From Bacillota bacterium (GTDB lineage: Bacteria; Bacillota; Clostridia; Lachnospirales; Lachnospiraceae), in NCBI GenBank assembly GCA_023395555.1, contig JAEWYQ010000088.1, forward strand, positions 97,507 to 161,506: 64,000 nucleotides of DNA, in the 5' to 3' direction. Shown piece after piece: positions 1 through 8,590 of the stretch; the first letter of the stretch is position 1, and every line of letters starts with the position of its first letter. The notes beneath the pieces are model-generated. The model was not told where the DNA came from. It saw only the letters and a program-made list of their open reading frames with translations, and did no database searches. Position numbers and translations under genes: made by a program.

Positions 1-431
1 ATCAGATAGGCTCCGGGATTGCCGGTAAAGGCTTTCAGACCCTTGCCGTTATGATTCAGCCGGTACACACCATTATTAAAGAACATGAGGATGCTGCCGG
101 CCTGGTTCTCTCTGGTATTATTGGCGCGCACATAGTAGATATAGTTATCATCTGCATTGATGAATACGGACTTGTCATCACTTATTTTCTTCACATTGGA
201 TAAATTGGAGTTCATAACATACAGACTGCCGTCATCCATATCATTGCTGAAAAAGATTCTTCCTCCCCGTTCACAGAAGAGCCCGCCATTGTAAATATTA
301 CCGGAAGTATTGCCAACCTCCTCTTCCTCGTTAAAATAGGTTCTGCCGGAGGAATATACAAGAAGGCCGCCCAGAGTAAGAATTGTGACCATCGTAAGAA
401 GAATTAGGATAAGGCGAATTGTCTTTAACAT
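1..431 (-). CDS. DUF5050-like membrane-anchored protein, 3' part cut by window edge
   Basis: This gene reads leftwards out of the window, so only the first 143 codons are present. The start at 431 has a strong GGAGGTAC ribosome site. The N-terminus is a hydrophobic segment (about residues 4-28, LILILLTMVTILTLGG) that could be a signal anchor. It is followed by short repeating blocks such as GRIFFSNDMDDGSLYVMN and DDNYIYYVRANN, in which an Ile/Phe-Tyr-Tyr/Phe-Ser strand is followed by a turn. That pattern is typical of DUF5050 or six-bladed beta-propeller-like extracellular domains of clostridia. The function is unknown. The domain name is by pattern recognition only, because the C-terminal part cannot be seen. 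Confidence 0.6.
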   Translation of the reverse strand, partial: MLKTIRLILILLTMVTILTLGGLLVYSSGRTYFNEEEEVGNTSGNIYNGGLFCERGGRIFFSNDMDDGSLYVMNSNLSNVKKISDDKSVFINADDNYIYYVRANNTRENQAGSILMFFNNGVYRLNHNGKGLKAFTGNPGAYL

Positions 432-586
432 AAGTACCTCCATTAATTAGATTCATTTGTTCCAACATATACTAATTATATATCGTAAGAGCGGGAAATT
501 CAATATATAGTGTAAAAGGGCTAAAACAGACTCCCCATGCCTAACTTGATGATATTGCTCTCTGAACAGTAACCTCAAGTTAAAGG

Positions 587-615
587 TTGCATCAGTTGTC
601 CGATAAGGGTATAAT
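587..615 (+). promoter_or_regulatory. Predicted sigma-A promoter of pheA
   Basis: A TTGCAT -35 box (587-592) and a perfect TATAAT -10 box (610-615) are separated by 17 bp. They lie about 43 bp upstream of the pheA start codon and point toward it. No transcription data are available; the call rests on consensus and spacing. Confidence 0.65.
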
Positions 616-657
616 GGGGCAAAAGAAGGGAAACACAACAGCATAGGGAGGTATTTG

Positions 658-1812
658 ATGACCGATTTACAGGAAAGCAGACAAAAAATTGATGCGATAG
701 ACCATCGGATGGTGGAGCTGTTCGAGGAACGGATGAAGCTGGCGGTTGATATCGCGGAATATAAAAGGAGTGTGGGAAAGCCCATCTTTGATGCTGCCAG
801 GGAGGAGGAAAAGCTGACGGCTCTCAGACAGCTGACCAAAGAGGAGTACAATCAGAAGGCGGTTACGGATCTTTTCAAGCAGATCATGTCCATGAGCCGC
901 AGATTGCAGTATACCCTTCTGGAGCAGAAGGACAGTCTGGGCTTTTCCAGGATGGAGCGCAGCCCTAAATATGCGGATACGCACACAGATATGAAAGTAG
1001 CCTTTTATGGAGAACGGGGAGCCTATACGGAGCAGGCGATGCTGGAATATTTTAATGCAGGGCAGACAGGAATGCCCATGGCGACCTTTGGAGAAGTAAT
1101 GAAGGCGGTTCGTGACGGAGAGGCACAATACGGTGTCCTGCCTATTGAGAATTCCTCCACCGGCACCCTGTCGGATATCTTTGATCTTCTGGCGGAATTT
1201 GATAATTATATCATCGCCGAGCATCTGGTAAAGATTGAACACAGCCTATGGGGACTGCCGGGAGCGGAGCTTTCGGGAATTACCAGGGTATATTCCCATA
1301 AGCAGGGTCTGCTGCAGTGTTCCGGATTTCTTAAGGAGCATCCCCGGATCAAGCAGATAGAAGGCGGCAGTACGGCGGGAAGCGCCCGCAGGGTTCTGGA
1401 GGAACAGGATATAACCCAGGCGGCGATTGCCAGCAGGAGAGCGGGGGAATACTATGGTCTGAGTCTGCTGAGGGAAGGGATTCATGACGAGGATCATAAC
1501 ACCACGCGTTTCATTATTATTTCAAACCGAAAGCTGTATGAACAGGGGGCAAACCGGACCAGTATCTGCTTTGCGCTGCCCCACCGGAGCGGTTCGCTGT
1601 ATCATATGCTCTCTCATTTTATTTATAATAACATCAATATGACCAAGATTGAGTCCAGGCCCATCGCCGGAAAAGCATTTGCCTATCGGTTCTTTGTGGA
1701 TATTGAAGGGGGGCTGGACGACCCGGCTGTGATGAATGCCCTCCATTGTATTAAGGAAGAGGCAATTGAGATGAAGATATTAGGAAGCTATATTCCTGTT
1801 TCGGCCTCGTAA
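658..1812 (+). CDS. pheA: Bifunctional chorismate mutase / prephenate dehydratase (P-protein)
   Basis: This cytoplasmic enzyme converts chorismate to prephenate and then to phenylpyruvate, the committed steps of phenylalanine synthesis. Three domains are visible. An AroQ-type chorismate mutase (about residues 1-88) begins ESRQKIDAIDHRMVELFEERM. The prephenate dehydratase (about 110-290) has GERGAYTEQAM, PIENSSTGTL and the DHNTTRF active-site motif. A C-terminal ACT domain (about 300-375) has the ESRP phenylalanine-binding motif, so feedback inhibition by phenylalanine is expected. The length (384 aa) is normal. ATG 658 is chosen because AGGGAGG (645-651) is 6 nt upstream; an in-frame TTG at 655 is too close to that site. 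The gene appears monocistronic, with its own promoter and a 155-bp gap to the next gene. Confidence 0.96.
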   Translation: MTDLQESRQKIDAIDHRMVELFEERMKLAVDIAEYKRSVGKPIFDAAREEEKLTALRQLTKEEYNQKAVTDLFKQIMSMSRRLQYTLLEQKDSLGFSRMERSPKYADTHTDMKVAFYGERGAYTEQAMLEYFNAGQTGMPMATFGEVMKAVRDGEAQYGVLPIENSSTGTLSDIFDLLAEFDNYIIAEHLVKIEHSLWGLPGAELSGITRVYSHKQGLLQCSGFLKEHPRIKQIEGGSTAGSARRVLEEQDITQAAIASRRAGEYYGLSLLREGIHDEDHNTTRFIIISNRKLYEQGANRTSICFALPHRSGSLYHMLSHFIYNNINMTKIESRPIAGKAFAYRFFVDIEGGLDDPAVMNALHCIKEEAIEMKILGSYIPVSAS

Positions 1813-1967
1813 GAAGGAGGAGAGGGATGCGGTTTTATTTCTTCATATATTTTTCAAAAACAGAACACAAAGTAAACATAATTTATTGATAAACTTCTCT
1901 TATCAAAAGGAAATACCAGGTGCACCTGATCAATAGCAGCCAAGTAATATTTGAAAGGAGAGTTTTT

Positions 1968-3419
1968 ATGAACGACGAATACAGAAATAATGAATACATC
2001 GGCAGTGATCCCAATTCCGGGCAATTGAATGAGAATGCGGCTCAGAACAGCCAAGGCAGCCAAAGCAGTCAGAGTATTTATTCTTATACCGGCAGCGGTA
2101 TTATTCAGGATTATAACCGCAGCAACAGCCAGAATTATCAGGGCTATGAGACATCAGGCCAGACATATTATTATACGCCTTCTGAGACAGTTGATGTAAA
2201 ACCCAGGAAGAAGAGAAGGTTTGGCGGAATAATGAAGCTTGCCGCATCCGCGGTGGCCTTTGGGCTTATAGCAGGAGTGGTTTTCCAGGGGTATTATTCA
2301 GCGGTATGGTCCCATAAGATAGCCCGGTACCAGGAGCAGATAGATGCCCTCCAGATTACCGAGGCAGAACAAGGCGTGGGTAAGAATGATACCATCAGGA
2401 CAGCGAACAGCTCCCCGGATAAGATAGTAACCGACGTATCCGATGTAGTAGCCAATGTTATGCCTGCCATTGTCGCCATCAATTCCACGGTGGAGAGCGC
2501 CTCTTATGATTATTTCTTTGGCAGGGAGTACACCCAGGAAGCTCAGAGCAGCGGCTCCGGCATCATTATCGGGCAGAATGGCTCACAGCTGCTGCTGGTG
2601 ACCAATAATCACGTAATCGATGGCGCCACTGCAATTGAGATTGTATTTTCCGATAAGACCACGGCTTTTGCATCCGTTAAGGGAGCGGAACCCTATGCTG
2701 ACCTTGCGGTGCTGTCGGTTGACATGGACAGCTTGTCCGAGGATACCGCCGCTGCTATTAAGGTGGCTACCTTGGGGGATTCAGAAGAGATGGTTCCCGG
2801 TGAGATGGTAATTGCCATCGGTAATGCCCTGGGCTACGGACAGTCTGTGACGGTAGGCTATGTAAGCGCTGTTAACAGGGAGATTACCATTGACAATCAG
2901 AAGATGACTCTGCTTCAGACGGACGCGGCTATCAATCCGGGTAACAGCGGCGGTGCACTAATTAATACTGCCGGTGAGGTGATCGGTATTAATTCCGTGA
3001 AGTTTGCTTCCGAGCAGGTAGAAGGTATGGGCTACGCAATTCCCATCTCCGACGCAATTCCAATGATTAACGAATTGATGAACCGTGAAGTGGTGGCATC
3101 CGAGGAGCAGGGCTTCTTAGGAATTAACACCTCCACAGCCCAGGAGGTAACCGATGTTTATGCACAGCGTTTCAATATGCCCATCGGTATCTATGTCAAT
3201 GATGTGGTGGAAGATTCTCCGGCAGACAGGGCCGGCCTGATGCAGGGAGATATTATCACCGGACTGGATGGAAACAAGATTGAGACCATCGCGGATTTGA
3301 AGAGAGCCCTCAGCTATAGAAAAGCCGGCCAGACGGTACAGCTCAAGGTTCAGGTAATGGACGGCGGAAAATACGTGGAAAAGGTACTGGAGGTTACTCT
3401 TGGCGAAAAGCAGAATTAA
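1968..3419 (+). CDS. htrA: HtrA/DegP-type membrane-anchored serine protease
   Basis: This is a surface-exposed quality-control protease of 483 aa. The cytoplasmic N-terminus is polar and rich in Asn, Gln, Ser and Tyr. It is followed by a basic stretch (KPRKKRRFGG) and one transmembrane helix (about residues 87-107). The trypsin-like domain has the full catalytic triad: His215 in TNNHVIDGA, Asp245 in YADLAVL and Ser327 in NPGNSGGAL. A C-terminal PDZ domain (about 385-480, DVVEDSPADRAGLMQGDII) would recognise unfolded substrates. The start at 1968 follows GAAAGGAGAG, and the in-frame GTG at 1920 has no comparable ribosome site. A TTGATAA/TTATCAA inverted repeat about 70 bp upstream could be regulatory, but this is not established. 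The N-terminal low-complexity tail is typical of clostridial HtrA proteins. Confidence 0.95.
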   Translation: MNDEYRNNEYIGSDPNSGQLNENAAQNSQGSQSSQSIYSYTGSGIIQDYNRSNSQNYQGYETSGQTYYYTPSETVDVKPRKKRRFGGIMKLAASAVAFGLIAGVVFQGYYSAVWSHKIARYQEQIDALQITEAEQGVGKNDTIRTANSSPDKIVTDVSDVVANVMPAIVAINSTVESASYDYFFGREYTQEAQSSGSGIIIGQNGSQLLLVTNNHVIDGATAIEIVFSDKTTAFASVKGAEPYADLAVLSVDMDSLSEDTAAAIKVATLGDSEEMVPGEMVIAIGNALGYGQSVTVGYVSAVNREITIDNQKMTLLQTDAAINPGNSGGALINTAGEVIGINSVKFASEQVEGMGYAIPISDAIPMINELMNREVVASEEQGFLGINTSTAQEVTDVYAQRFNMPIGIYVNDVVEDSPADRAGLMQGDIITGLDGNKIETIADLKRALSYRKAGQTVQLKVQVMDGGKYVEKVLEVTLGEKQN

Positions 3420-3470
3420 TCAGCGAAAAGAATAGCGCCGGATATTGATAGTACTGGCACACCCCATATT

Positions 3471-3512
3471 ACCCTCCGAATATACTATAAGCGTATAGTA
3501 TATTTGGAGGGT
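3471..3512 (+). promoter_or_regulatory. 19-bp hairpin that encloses the Shine-Dalgarno site of the next gene
   Basis: The arms 3471-3489 (ACCCTCCGAATATACTATA) and 3494-3512 are complementary over 19 positions with one G-U wobble, and the loop is AGCG. The right arm contains TTTGGAGGG, the ribosome site of the gene starting at 3516, and the left arm contains its complement CCCTCC. In a transcript that includes both arms the ribosome site would be fully paired. Only four T residues follow the stem, so it is a poor terminator. TATACT (3481) and TATAGT (3494) inside the arms could also serve as -10 boxes, in which case a transcript starting here would escape the hairpin. Confidence 0.7.
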
Positions 3513-3515
3513 TTT

Positions 3516-4511
3516 ATGAAACGCAGGCTTATATGCATACTGGCAATACTTACCTTAACCGTAACCATGTTTTCCGGCTGCAAGCGCAGCTCCGGGCTTA
3601 CGGAAATTACATTGAATGAAGTGGCTCACTCCATCTTCTATGCACCGATGTATGTGGCATTCGAGAAGGGATACTTTGAAGAGGAAGGTTTGAAGGTGAA
3701 TCTGGTGAACGGCCTTGGCGCTGATAAAACGATGACAGCATTGCTGTCAGGGGAATGTGAGATCGGCTTCATGGGTGCGGAGGCTTCCGTCTACGTCTAT
3801 AATGAAGGGGCCCAGGACTATGTAGTGAATTTTGCCCAGCTGACCCAGAGAGCGGGCAACTTTCTGGTAAGCCGTGACCTGAATGAGGAATTCACATGGG
3901 ATAATATCAAGGGTATGACGGTAATCGGCGGACGAGCCGGAGGAATGCCTGAAATGGTCTTTGAATACATTCTGAAAAAACAGGGGATTAATCCGAGGAC
4001 GGATCTGAACATTGTTCAGAACATCGATTTTGGATTGACCGCTCAGGCATTCTCCTCCGGCCAGGGGGATTATACCATTGAATTTGAACCCGCCGCTACC
4101 GGACTGGAGCTGGCCGGAGCCGGCAAGGTAGTCGCCTCCCTGGGTGTGGAGAGCGGTAAGGTTCCTTACACCTCCTTCTCCGTAAAGAAGAGCTATCTGA
4201 AGAAGCACGGAGATATTGTACAGAAGTTCACCAATGCGCTGCAGAAGGGAATTGATTATGTTGCAACCCACACACCGGAAGAGATTGCCGGGGTAATCCA
4301 GCCTCAATTTGCCGAGACGGAGAAGGAGAAGCTGGTTATGATCGTAACCAGATATTATAATCAGGATACCTGGAAGGAAGATCTGATCTTCGAGGAATCC
4401 AGCCTTAATCTGCTTCAGGATATTCTGGATGATGCCGGTGAACTGAAACAGAGGGTGCCGTATAAGGATATTATAACTACGGAATTTGCTGAGAAGGCTG
4501 CAAAGAAATAA
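3516..4511 (+). CDS. NMT1/ThiY/SsuA-type ABC substrate-binding lipoprotein
   Basis: This is a 331-aa extracytoplasmic solute-binding lipoprotein. A signal peptide ends in the lipobox FSGC with Cys22. The mature protein opens with LTEITLNEVAHSIFYAPMYV and FEKGYFEEEGLKVNL, the pattern of the NMT1/THI5-like family, whose members bind thiamine precursors (pyrimidines), sulfonates, nitrate or riboflavin-like ligands. The ligand cannot be decided from sequence. No permease or ATPase gene is adjacent, so its partner transporter must be elsewhere or absent. The start follows GGAGGG by 4-5 nt, and that ribosome site lies inside a long hairpin (3471-3512), suggesting conditional translation. A bidirectional terminator follows the stop codon. 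Confidence 0.85.
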   Translation: MKRRLICILAILTLTVTMFSGCKRSSGLTEITLNEVAHSIFYAPMYVAFEKGYFEEEGLKVNLVNGLGADKTMTALLSGECEIGFMGAEASVYVYNEGAQDYVVNFAQLTQRAGNFLVSRDLNEEFTWDNIKGMTVIGGRAGGMPEMVFEYILKKQGINPRTDLNIVQNIDFGLTAQAFSSGQGDYTIEFEPAATGLELAGAGKVVASLGVESGKVPYTSFSVKKSYLKKHGDIVQKFTNALQKGIDYVATHTPEEIAGVIQPQFAETEKEKLVMIVTRYYNQDTWKEDLIFEESSLNLLQDILDDAGELKQRVPYKDIITTEFAEKAAKK

Positions 4512-4520
4512 AATTGTGTT

Positions 4521-4570
4521 AAAAAAGAAGGAGCAAAGAACCGGTAAAGGGTCTTTGCTCCTTCTTTTTT
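4521..4570. terminator. Bidirectional intrinsic terminator between convergent genes
   Basis: The arms AAAAAAGAAGGAGCAAAGA (from 4521) and TCTTTGCTCCTTCTTTTTT (to 4570) form a long stem around a 12-nt loop. It is flanked by A and T tracts, so it can terminate transcription from both the binding-protein gene and the convergent small membrane gene. Confidence 0.9.
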
Positions 4571-4840
4571 CTACTCTTCCGAAGGGGCAGGGGCTTCTTC
4601 CTCTTCCTCAGCTTCTTCTGTATCATCCTCATAATCATCAAAATCGTCGTCAAAATCCTCAAGATAATTGGGCCTCATATAACGGTATACAGCATATGCA
4701 ATTGCGGCTACGGCGGCAACAGCGCCAATGATTGCCAGAACGCATAGGATTGTCTGTTTTTTCTTCTCCATTGGGTCTTTTCTGTGAATCAATTCACCAA
4801 GTTTCATTGCACTTAACAGCTCATCGATTTTAGTTCCCAT
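4571..4840 (-). CDS. Small single-pass membrane protein with acidic tail (DUF4366-like)
   Basis: This 89-residue protein starts at ATG 4840, about 9 nt from the site AGGAAAGGAAG; an in-frame GTG nine bases further upstream overlaps that site and is unlikely. It has a short soluble N-terminus (TKIDELLSAMKLGELI), a basic KKK stop, one transmembrane helix (about residues 30-50, alanine- and isoleucine-rich), then YLEDFDDDFDDYEDD and a very acidic Glu/Pro/Ala tail. Similar small proteins are widespread next to pcrA-like genes in Lachnospiraceae and are often labelled DUF4366. The function is unknown. It may be co-transcribed with pcrA, which lies 111 bp upstream on the same strand. Confidence 0.8.
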   Translation of the reverse strand: MGTKIDELLSAMKLGELIHRKDPMEKKKQTILCVLAIIGAVAAVAAIAYAVYRYMRPNYLEDFDDDFDDYEDDTEEAEEEEEAPAPSEE

Positions 4841-4951
4841 GAATTGCACTTCCTTTCCTATTGAATTATCATGCTTACTACGACTTTAATACGCCTTTAG
4901 TATATCACAATATAGGTCGTTTTACTATAATATTTCAGCTTTTATGAAAAT

Positions 4952-7273
4952 TTATTCAACGGTTTCATCAATTTTTGTAAGATTGGCAAAGGCGGAGAGA
5001 AGCTTTTTGATTCCAAAGCCGGGAAAATCCACCGTTACTTCATAGTCCTTGCCGCCCATTGTAATATTGGTTACGCTTCCTGTTCCAAACTTGATATGCT
5101 TTACCGTATCACCCACGCCATAGTCCAGAGATCCCATTTTATTTCCCTGGAATTGCCTGGTCTCAGCACTAAGAAAGGGTTTATAGGCAGCCTGGCTCTG
5201 CTTGTAACCGCCGGGGATGGGCTTGTCAAAATCCAGTGAAGCAGAAGAAGGGCTTCCCTTGGAGCTCCCATAGGCTTCCTCCCGGAAGGTGTATACCGGA
5301 CGGCGGGGGCCGGGGGAGGTTATCTTCAGCAGGTATCTGGGAATCTCATTAATAAAACGGGAAGGTCTGTTATACTGGGTCTCACCCCGGAGCATACGCT
5401 GCTTTGCCGCAGTCAGGGAAAGCTGCTTCATGGCACGGGTGATTCCCACATAGCAGAGCCTGCGTTCTTCTTCGATCTCTTCCGCCGGATTGTCTGCAAA
5501 GATGGACATATAGCCGGGGAAGATTCCTTCCTCCATTCCGCAGAGGTACACATAGGGGAATTCCAGCCCCTTTGCGCTATGTAAGGTCATTAATACAACA
5601 TGGTCCGCGCCCTCCTCCAGATTGTCAATATCGGCCACCAACGCCACTTCCTCCAGGAAACCGCCAAGAGTAGGCTCCTCCGTATTATCCTCATAGGTTA
5701 CCAGCTTGTTCACCAGTTCGTTGATATTGCCGATACGGTCCTGGGCCTCTTCTCCGTTATCCTGCTCCAGCTCCCTTAAATAGCCGGTAGCATCCAGGAT
5801 ATCGTCGATCAATTCCGTCAGGGCATAACCCTCCTGGTTCAGTCTGGCGCGCAGCCCTTCAATGAGGCTGAGGAAGGGAGTGATCTTGGAAGCGGCTCTT
5901 TCCACTCCGGGAATATAGCTGGCTCTGGTCAGGGCGTCGTAGAAGCTCAGGCCGTTCTCCACGGCATAATCATTTACCCGGTCCACGGTGGTCAGGCCGA
6001 TGCCCCGTCTGGGAACATTGATGATACGCTTGACGGCGATGCTGTCCAGGCCGTTGTCAATGGTTTTCAGATAGGCCAGTATGTCCTTAATTTCCTTACG
6101 TGCATAGAAGTTTACGCTGCCAATGATCTTATAGGGAATATTGCGGTTAACCAGCTTCTCCTCGAAGAGACGGGATTGGGCGTTGGTCCGGTACAGGACG
6201 GCAAAATCCTGGTAAGCAGCCCGGCCGTCCTCTACCATATTCTGAATCTCCGAGGTAATGAAGTCAGCCTCTTCGAAATCTGTCTCAAATTGGGTGAAAT
6301 GCACCGGTTCCCCTTCGTCGTTCTCCGTCCACATGGACTTGTCCTTCCGCCCCTGGTTATTGCAGATCACTTCGTTGGCGGCATTGAGAATGCTTTTGGT
6401 GGAGCGGTAGTTCTGCTCCAGCTTGATTACCGTCGTATTGGGAAAGGTACGTTCAAAATTGAGGATATTATAGATATTGGCCCCGCGGAATTTGTAGATG
6501 GACTGATCATCGTCACCGACAACACAGAGATTGTATTCCTGTTCGCCGTACTCGTTCTTCCCGCTTGCCAGCAGATGAATCAGCTGGAACTGGGCGGTGT
6601 TGGTATCCTGGTATTCATCCACCATGATATAGCGGAAGCGGTACTGGTAGTATTCCAGAGCCTGGGGATTCGTCCGGAACAGTTCTACCGTACGGCAGAT
6701 CAAATCATCAAAGTCAAGGGCATTGCTCTGTCTCAACCGCTTCTGGTATTCTGTATAGGCCTGGGCATAGCGCAGCTGATTGGCATCCCGCCCGGCGAGC
6801 CGGGTGAATTCATCAGGAGAGATGAGCTCGTCCTTTGCCTTGGAGATGACCGAAAGGATGGCGCGCTCGTTGGTCTTCTTTGTATCAATATTCAGATACT
6901 TGCATATCTCACGCATCAGGGTCTTCTGATCATCCGAGTCGTAGATGGTAAAGCTCCGGGTAAAGCCCAGGGTTTCGATAAATCTCCTGAGAATGCGAAC
7001 GCAGGTGGAATGGAAGGTGCTGACCCAGATCTGCTCCGAGCCGTAGCCCACAATGCTGTCCACCCTTTCCCGCATCTCTCTGGCGGCCTTGTTGGTGAAG
7101 GTGATGGCAAGAATGTTATATGGATTTACACCCCGCTCCTCAATCAGGTAGGCAATCCGGTGCGTCAGCACCCTGGTCTTGCCGGAGCCCGCTCCGGCGA
7201 GAAGCAGCAGCGGGCCCTTATGGTGCAGCACCGCACGCTTTTGTTCGGGATTTAAAGTGTCGTAGATACTCAT
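4952..7273 (-). CDS. pcrA: ATP-dependent 3'-5' DNA helicase PcrA (UvrD/Rep family)
   Basis: This is a superfamily 1A helicase of 773 aa acting in nucleotide excision repair, rolling-circle replication and clearing of stalled replication or recombination intermediates. Visible motifs include the Walker A GAGSGKT (residues 27-33), motif Ia TFTNKAAREMRER, Walker B DEYQDTN, motif III GDDDQSIYKFRGA, motif IV QNYRS, motif V TLHSAKGLEFPYV and motif VI RRLCYVGITRA. The C-terminal Tudor-like tail (VGDTVKHIKFGTGSV) is typical of PcrA and binds RNA polymerase in relatives. The start at 7273 has a clear CCGGAGGTTATT ribosome site. The length and all motifs are normal. Confidence 0.97.
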   Translation of the reverse strand: MSIYDTLNPEQKRAVLHHKGPLLLLAGAGSGKTRVLTHRIAYLIEERGVNPYNILAITFTNKAAREMRERVDSIVGYGSEQIWVSTFHSTCVRILRRFIETLGFTRSFTIYDSDDQKTLMREICKYLNIDTKKTNERAILSVISKAKDELISPDEFTRLAGRDANQLRYAQAYTEYQKRLRQSNALDFDDLICRTVELFRTNPQALEYYQYRFRYIMVDEYQDTNTAQFQLIHLLASGKNEYGEQEYNLCVVGDDDQSIYKFRGANIYNILNFERTFPNTTVIKLEQNYRSTKSILNAANEVICNNQGRKDKSMWTENDEGEPVHFTQFETDFEEADFITSEIQNMVEDGRAAYQDFAVLYRTNAQSRLFEEKLVNRNIPYKIIGSVNFYARKEIKDILAYLKTIDNGLDSIAVKRIINVPRRGIGLTTVDRVNDYAVENGLSFYDALTRASYIPGVERAASKITPFLSLIEGLRARLNQEGYALTELIDDILDATGYLRELEQDNGEEAQDRIGNINELVNKLVTYEDNTEEPTLGGFLEEVALVADIDNLEEGADHVVLMTLHSAKGLEFPYVYLCGMEEGIFPGYMSIFADNPAEEIEEERRLCYVGITRAMKQLSLTAAKQRMLRGETQYNRPSRFINEIPRYLLKITSPGPRRPVYTFREEAYGSSKGSPSSASLDFDKPIPGGYKQSQAAYKPFLSAETRQFQGNKMGSLDYGVGDTVKHIKFGTGSVTNITMGGKDYEVTVDFPGFGIKKLLSAFANLTKIDETVE

Positions 7274-7348
7274 AATAACCTCCGGTTTACAAACATATGT
7301 TTATTATAGCATGCGGGAGCAGGGGTTTCAATCATGTTTATTTTTGCT

Positions 7349-7377
7349 TTGACATCTAGTAACGAATACTATATAAT
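7349..7377 (+). promoter_or_regulatory. Consensus sigma-A promoter of the DUF1836 gene
   Basis: A perfect TTGACA box (7349-7354), a 17-bp spacer and a perfect TATAAT box (7372-7377) drive the rightward gene. The strength of the match suggests high basal transcription, or that a repressor acts here. The leader that follows is about 70 nt and contains short self-complementary stretches. Confidence 0.85.
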
Positions 7378-7454
7378 AGAGCGTAGTGAGCATGATGCAA
7401 GCTTGCTTGCGATCCTGTGACCGGAGCTGGAGATCATGATACGAGGTGATACTA

Positions 7455-8102
7455 TTGGAAATGACAAAAGAAGAGCATATTAAAAGTTTGATTGATGGTT
7501 TAAAGGATATCAAATATATTATGCCGGATGACATACCGAATATTGATTTATATATGGACCAGGTGACGACATTTATGGATAAGCATCTTACTTCCTCGAA
7601 GCGCTACAGCGAAGATAAGCTTCTGACGAAGACGATGATTAACAATTATACCAAGAATGAGCTGCTGCCGCCTCCAAATAAGAAGAAATATACAAAGGAG
7701 CATATGTTCCTTCTTATTTTTATCTATTATTTTAAGAACATACTGTCCATTAACGATATACAGAGTATCTTTAATCCCCTGACAGAGCGTTACTATGGCG
7801 ACAAATCGGAGATTAAGCTGGAAGAGATCTATGAGGAAATCTTCCGCCTGGAGAAGGAGCAGACGGATGCTCTGGCAAAGGATATGATCCGTAAGATGAC
7901 AAAAGCAAAGGAATCTTTTGCCGGGATAACCGAACCGGAGGATAAGGAGTTTCTGACCACTTTTTCCTTCATCTGCATGCTTTGCTTTGATGTATATATG
8001 AGAAAGCACATGATTGAGAAGATGATTGACGGTTCGCTGATGGGTTCCAGGAAGTGCAGTAAGCCGACGGAGAAGAAGGCTGAGAAGAAAAACAATACTT
8101 AA
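7455..8102 (+). CDS. DUF1836 family putative regulator
   Basis: This 215-aa protein has the length and layout of DUF1836 proteins: a predicted MerR/XRE-like helix-turn-helix region (LTKTMINNYTKNELLPPPNKKKYTKEHM, about residues 62-90), then a helical C-terminal part. The conserved YTK and PPPNKKKY features resemble a winged-helix DNA-binding domain, so a transcription-regulator role is likely but the target is unknown. TTG 7455 is preferred because the GAGGTG site (7443-7448) lies about 6 nt upstream; ATG 7461 is an alternative. It is transcribed divergently from pcrA from a near-perfect promoter and ends at a terminator shared with the convergent yerC-like gene. Confidence 0.82.
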   Translation: MEMTKEEHIKSLIDGLKDIKYIMPDDIPNIDLYMDQVTTFMDKHLTSSKRYSEDKLLTKTMINNYTKNELLPPPNKKKYTKEHMFLLIFIYYFKNILSINDIQSIFNPLTERYYGDKSEIKLEEIYEEIFRLEKEQTDALAKDMIRKMTKAKESFAGITEPEDKEFLTTFSFICMLCFDVYMRKHMIEKMIDGSLMGSRKCSKPTEKKAEKKNNT

Positions 8103-8110
8103 AATAAGGA

Positions 8111-8147
8111 ACAGGGCTGGTCGCAAAAGCGATAGCCCTGGTTTTTA
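8111..8147. terminator. Intrinsic terminator between DUF1836 gene and yerC-like gene
   Basis: CAGGGCT (8112-8118) pairs with AGCCCTG (8134-8140), with a short inner pairing TCGC/GCGA, followed by GTTTTTATTT. It lies only a few bases beyond both convergent stop codons. Confidence 0.85.
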
Positions 8148-8447
8148 TTTGTCTGAAAAGGGATCCTTCATTCTGGCAAATACCATGTCATATCCATCGT
8201 TGCCGTAGTTCAGAGAACGATTGACGCGGCTGATGGTGGCCGTAGAGGCGCCGGTTTTTTCCGCAATCTCCAGATAGGTCTTATGGCAGCGGAGCATCCG
8301 CGCCACCTCGAATCTTTGAGAGAGGGATAGCAGTTCGTTTACAGTACAGACATCTTCAAAAAAGGTATAACATTCCTCTGCATTCTTCAAACTCAGAATT
8401 GCTTCAAACAGATGGTCCACGGCATCCGTCTTAATATTTTTACTCAT
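8145..8447 (-). CDS. yerC: YerC/YecD family TrpR-related DNA-binding protein
   Basis: This is a 100-aa all-helical protein of the Trp repressor / replication-initiator superfamily. The core EECYTFFEDVCTVNEL and the helix-turn-helix TYLEIAEKTGASTATISRV (about residues 58-76) match the YerC/YecD family, in which the last HTH helix reads the operator. Targets in this organism are unknown; a tryptophan or aromatic amino-acid link is possible from the family name only. ATG 8447 lies 11 nt after AAAGGAG. The gene is convergent to the DUF1836 regulator and downstream of a tiny peptide gene from which it is separated by a terminator. Confidence 0.88.
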   Translation of the reverse strand: MSKNIKTDAVDHLFEAILSLKNAEECYTFFEDVCTVNELLSLSQRFEVARMLRCHKTYLEIAEKTGASTATISRVNRSLNYGNDGYDMVFARMKDPFSDK

Positions 8448-8555
8448 ATCGATTAGGACTCCTTTCATCCCACTGGCTCTCGTACAGTATGCATGTTTTG
8501 CCCCTGTACTATGATTTTAACACTACAGAGTGGTAAAGTAAAGGACTTTTTTAAA

Positions 8556-8582
8556 AAGAGCCCGTCCAATTGGACGGGCTCC
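8556..8582 (-). terminator. Intrinsic terminator of the 27-residue peptide gene
   Basis: A perfect 24-bp palindrome (8558-8581, arms GAGCCCGTCCAA and TTGGACGGGCTC) is followed on the minus strand by CTTTTTAAAAAAG. Read on the minus strand this is a GC-rich stem with a U tract 9 nt beyond the stop codon of the small peptide gene. There is no other minus-strand gene immediately upstream that needs it. Confidence 0.8.
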
Positions 8583-8590
8583 CCGGGGAT

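Noticed and set aside
6176..7255. Long plus-strand reading frame (359 codons) opposite pcrA
   Set aside because: It lies entirely inside pcrA on the other strand, has no ribosome site and no recognisable domain; it is a codon-bias shadow.
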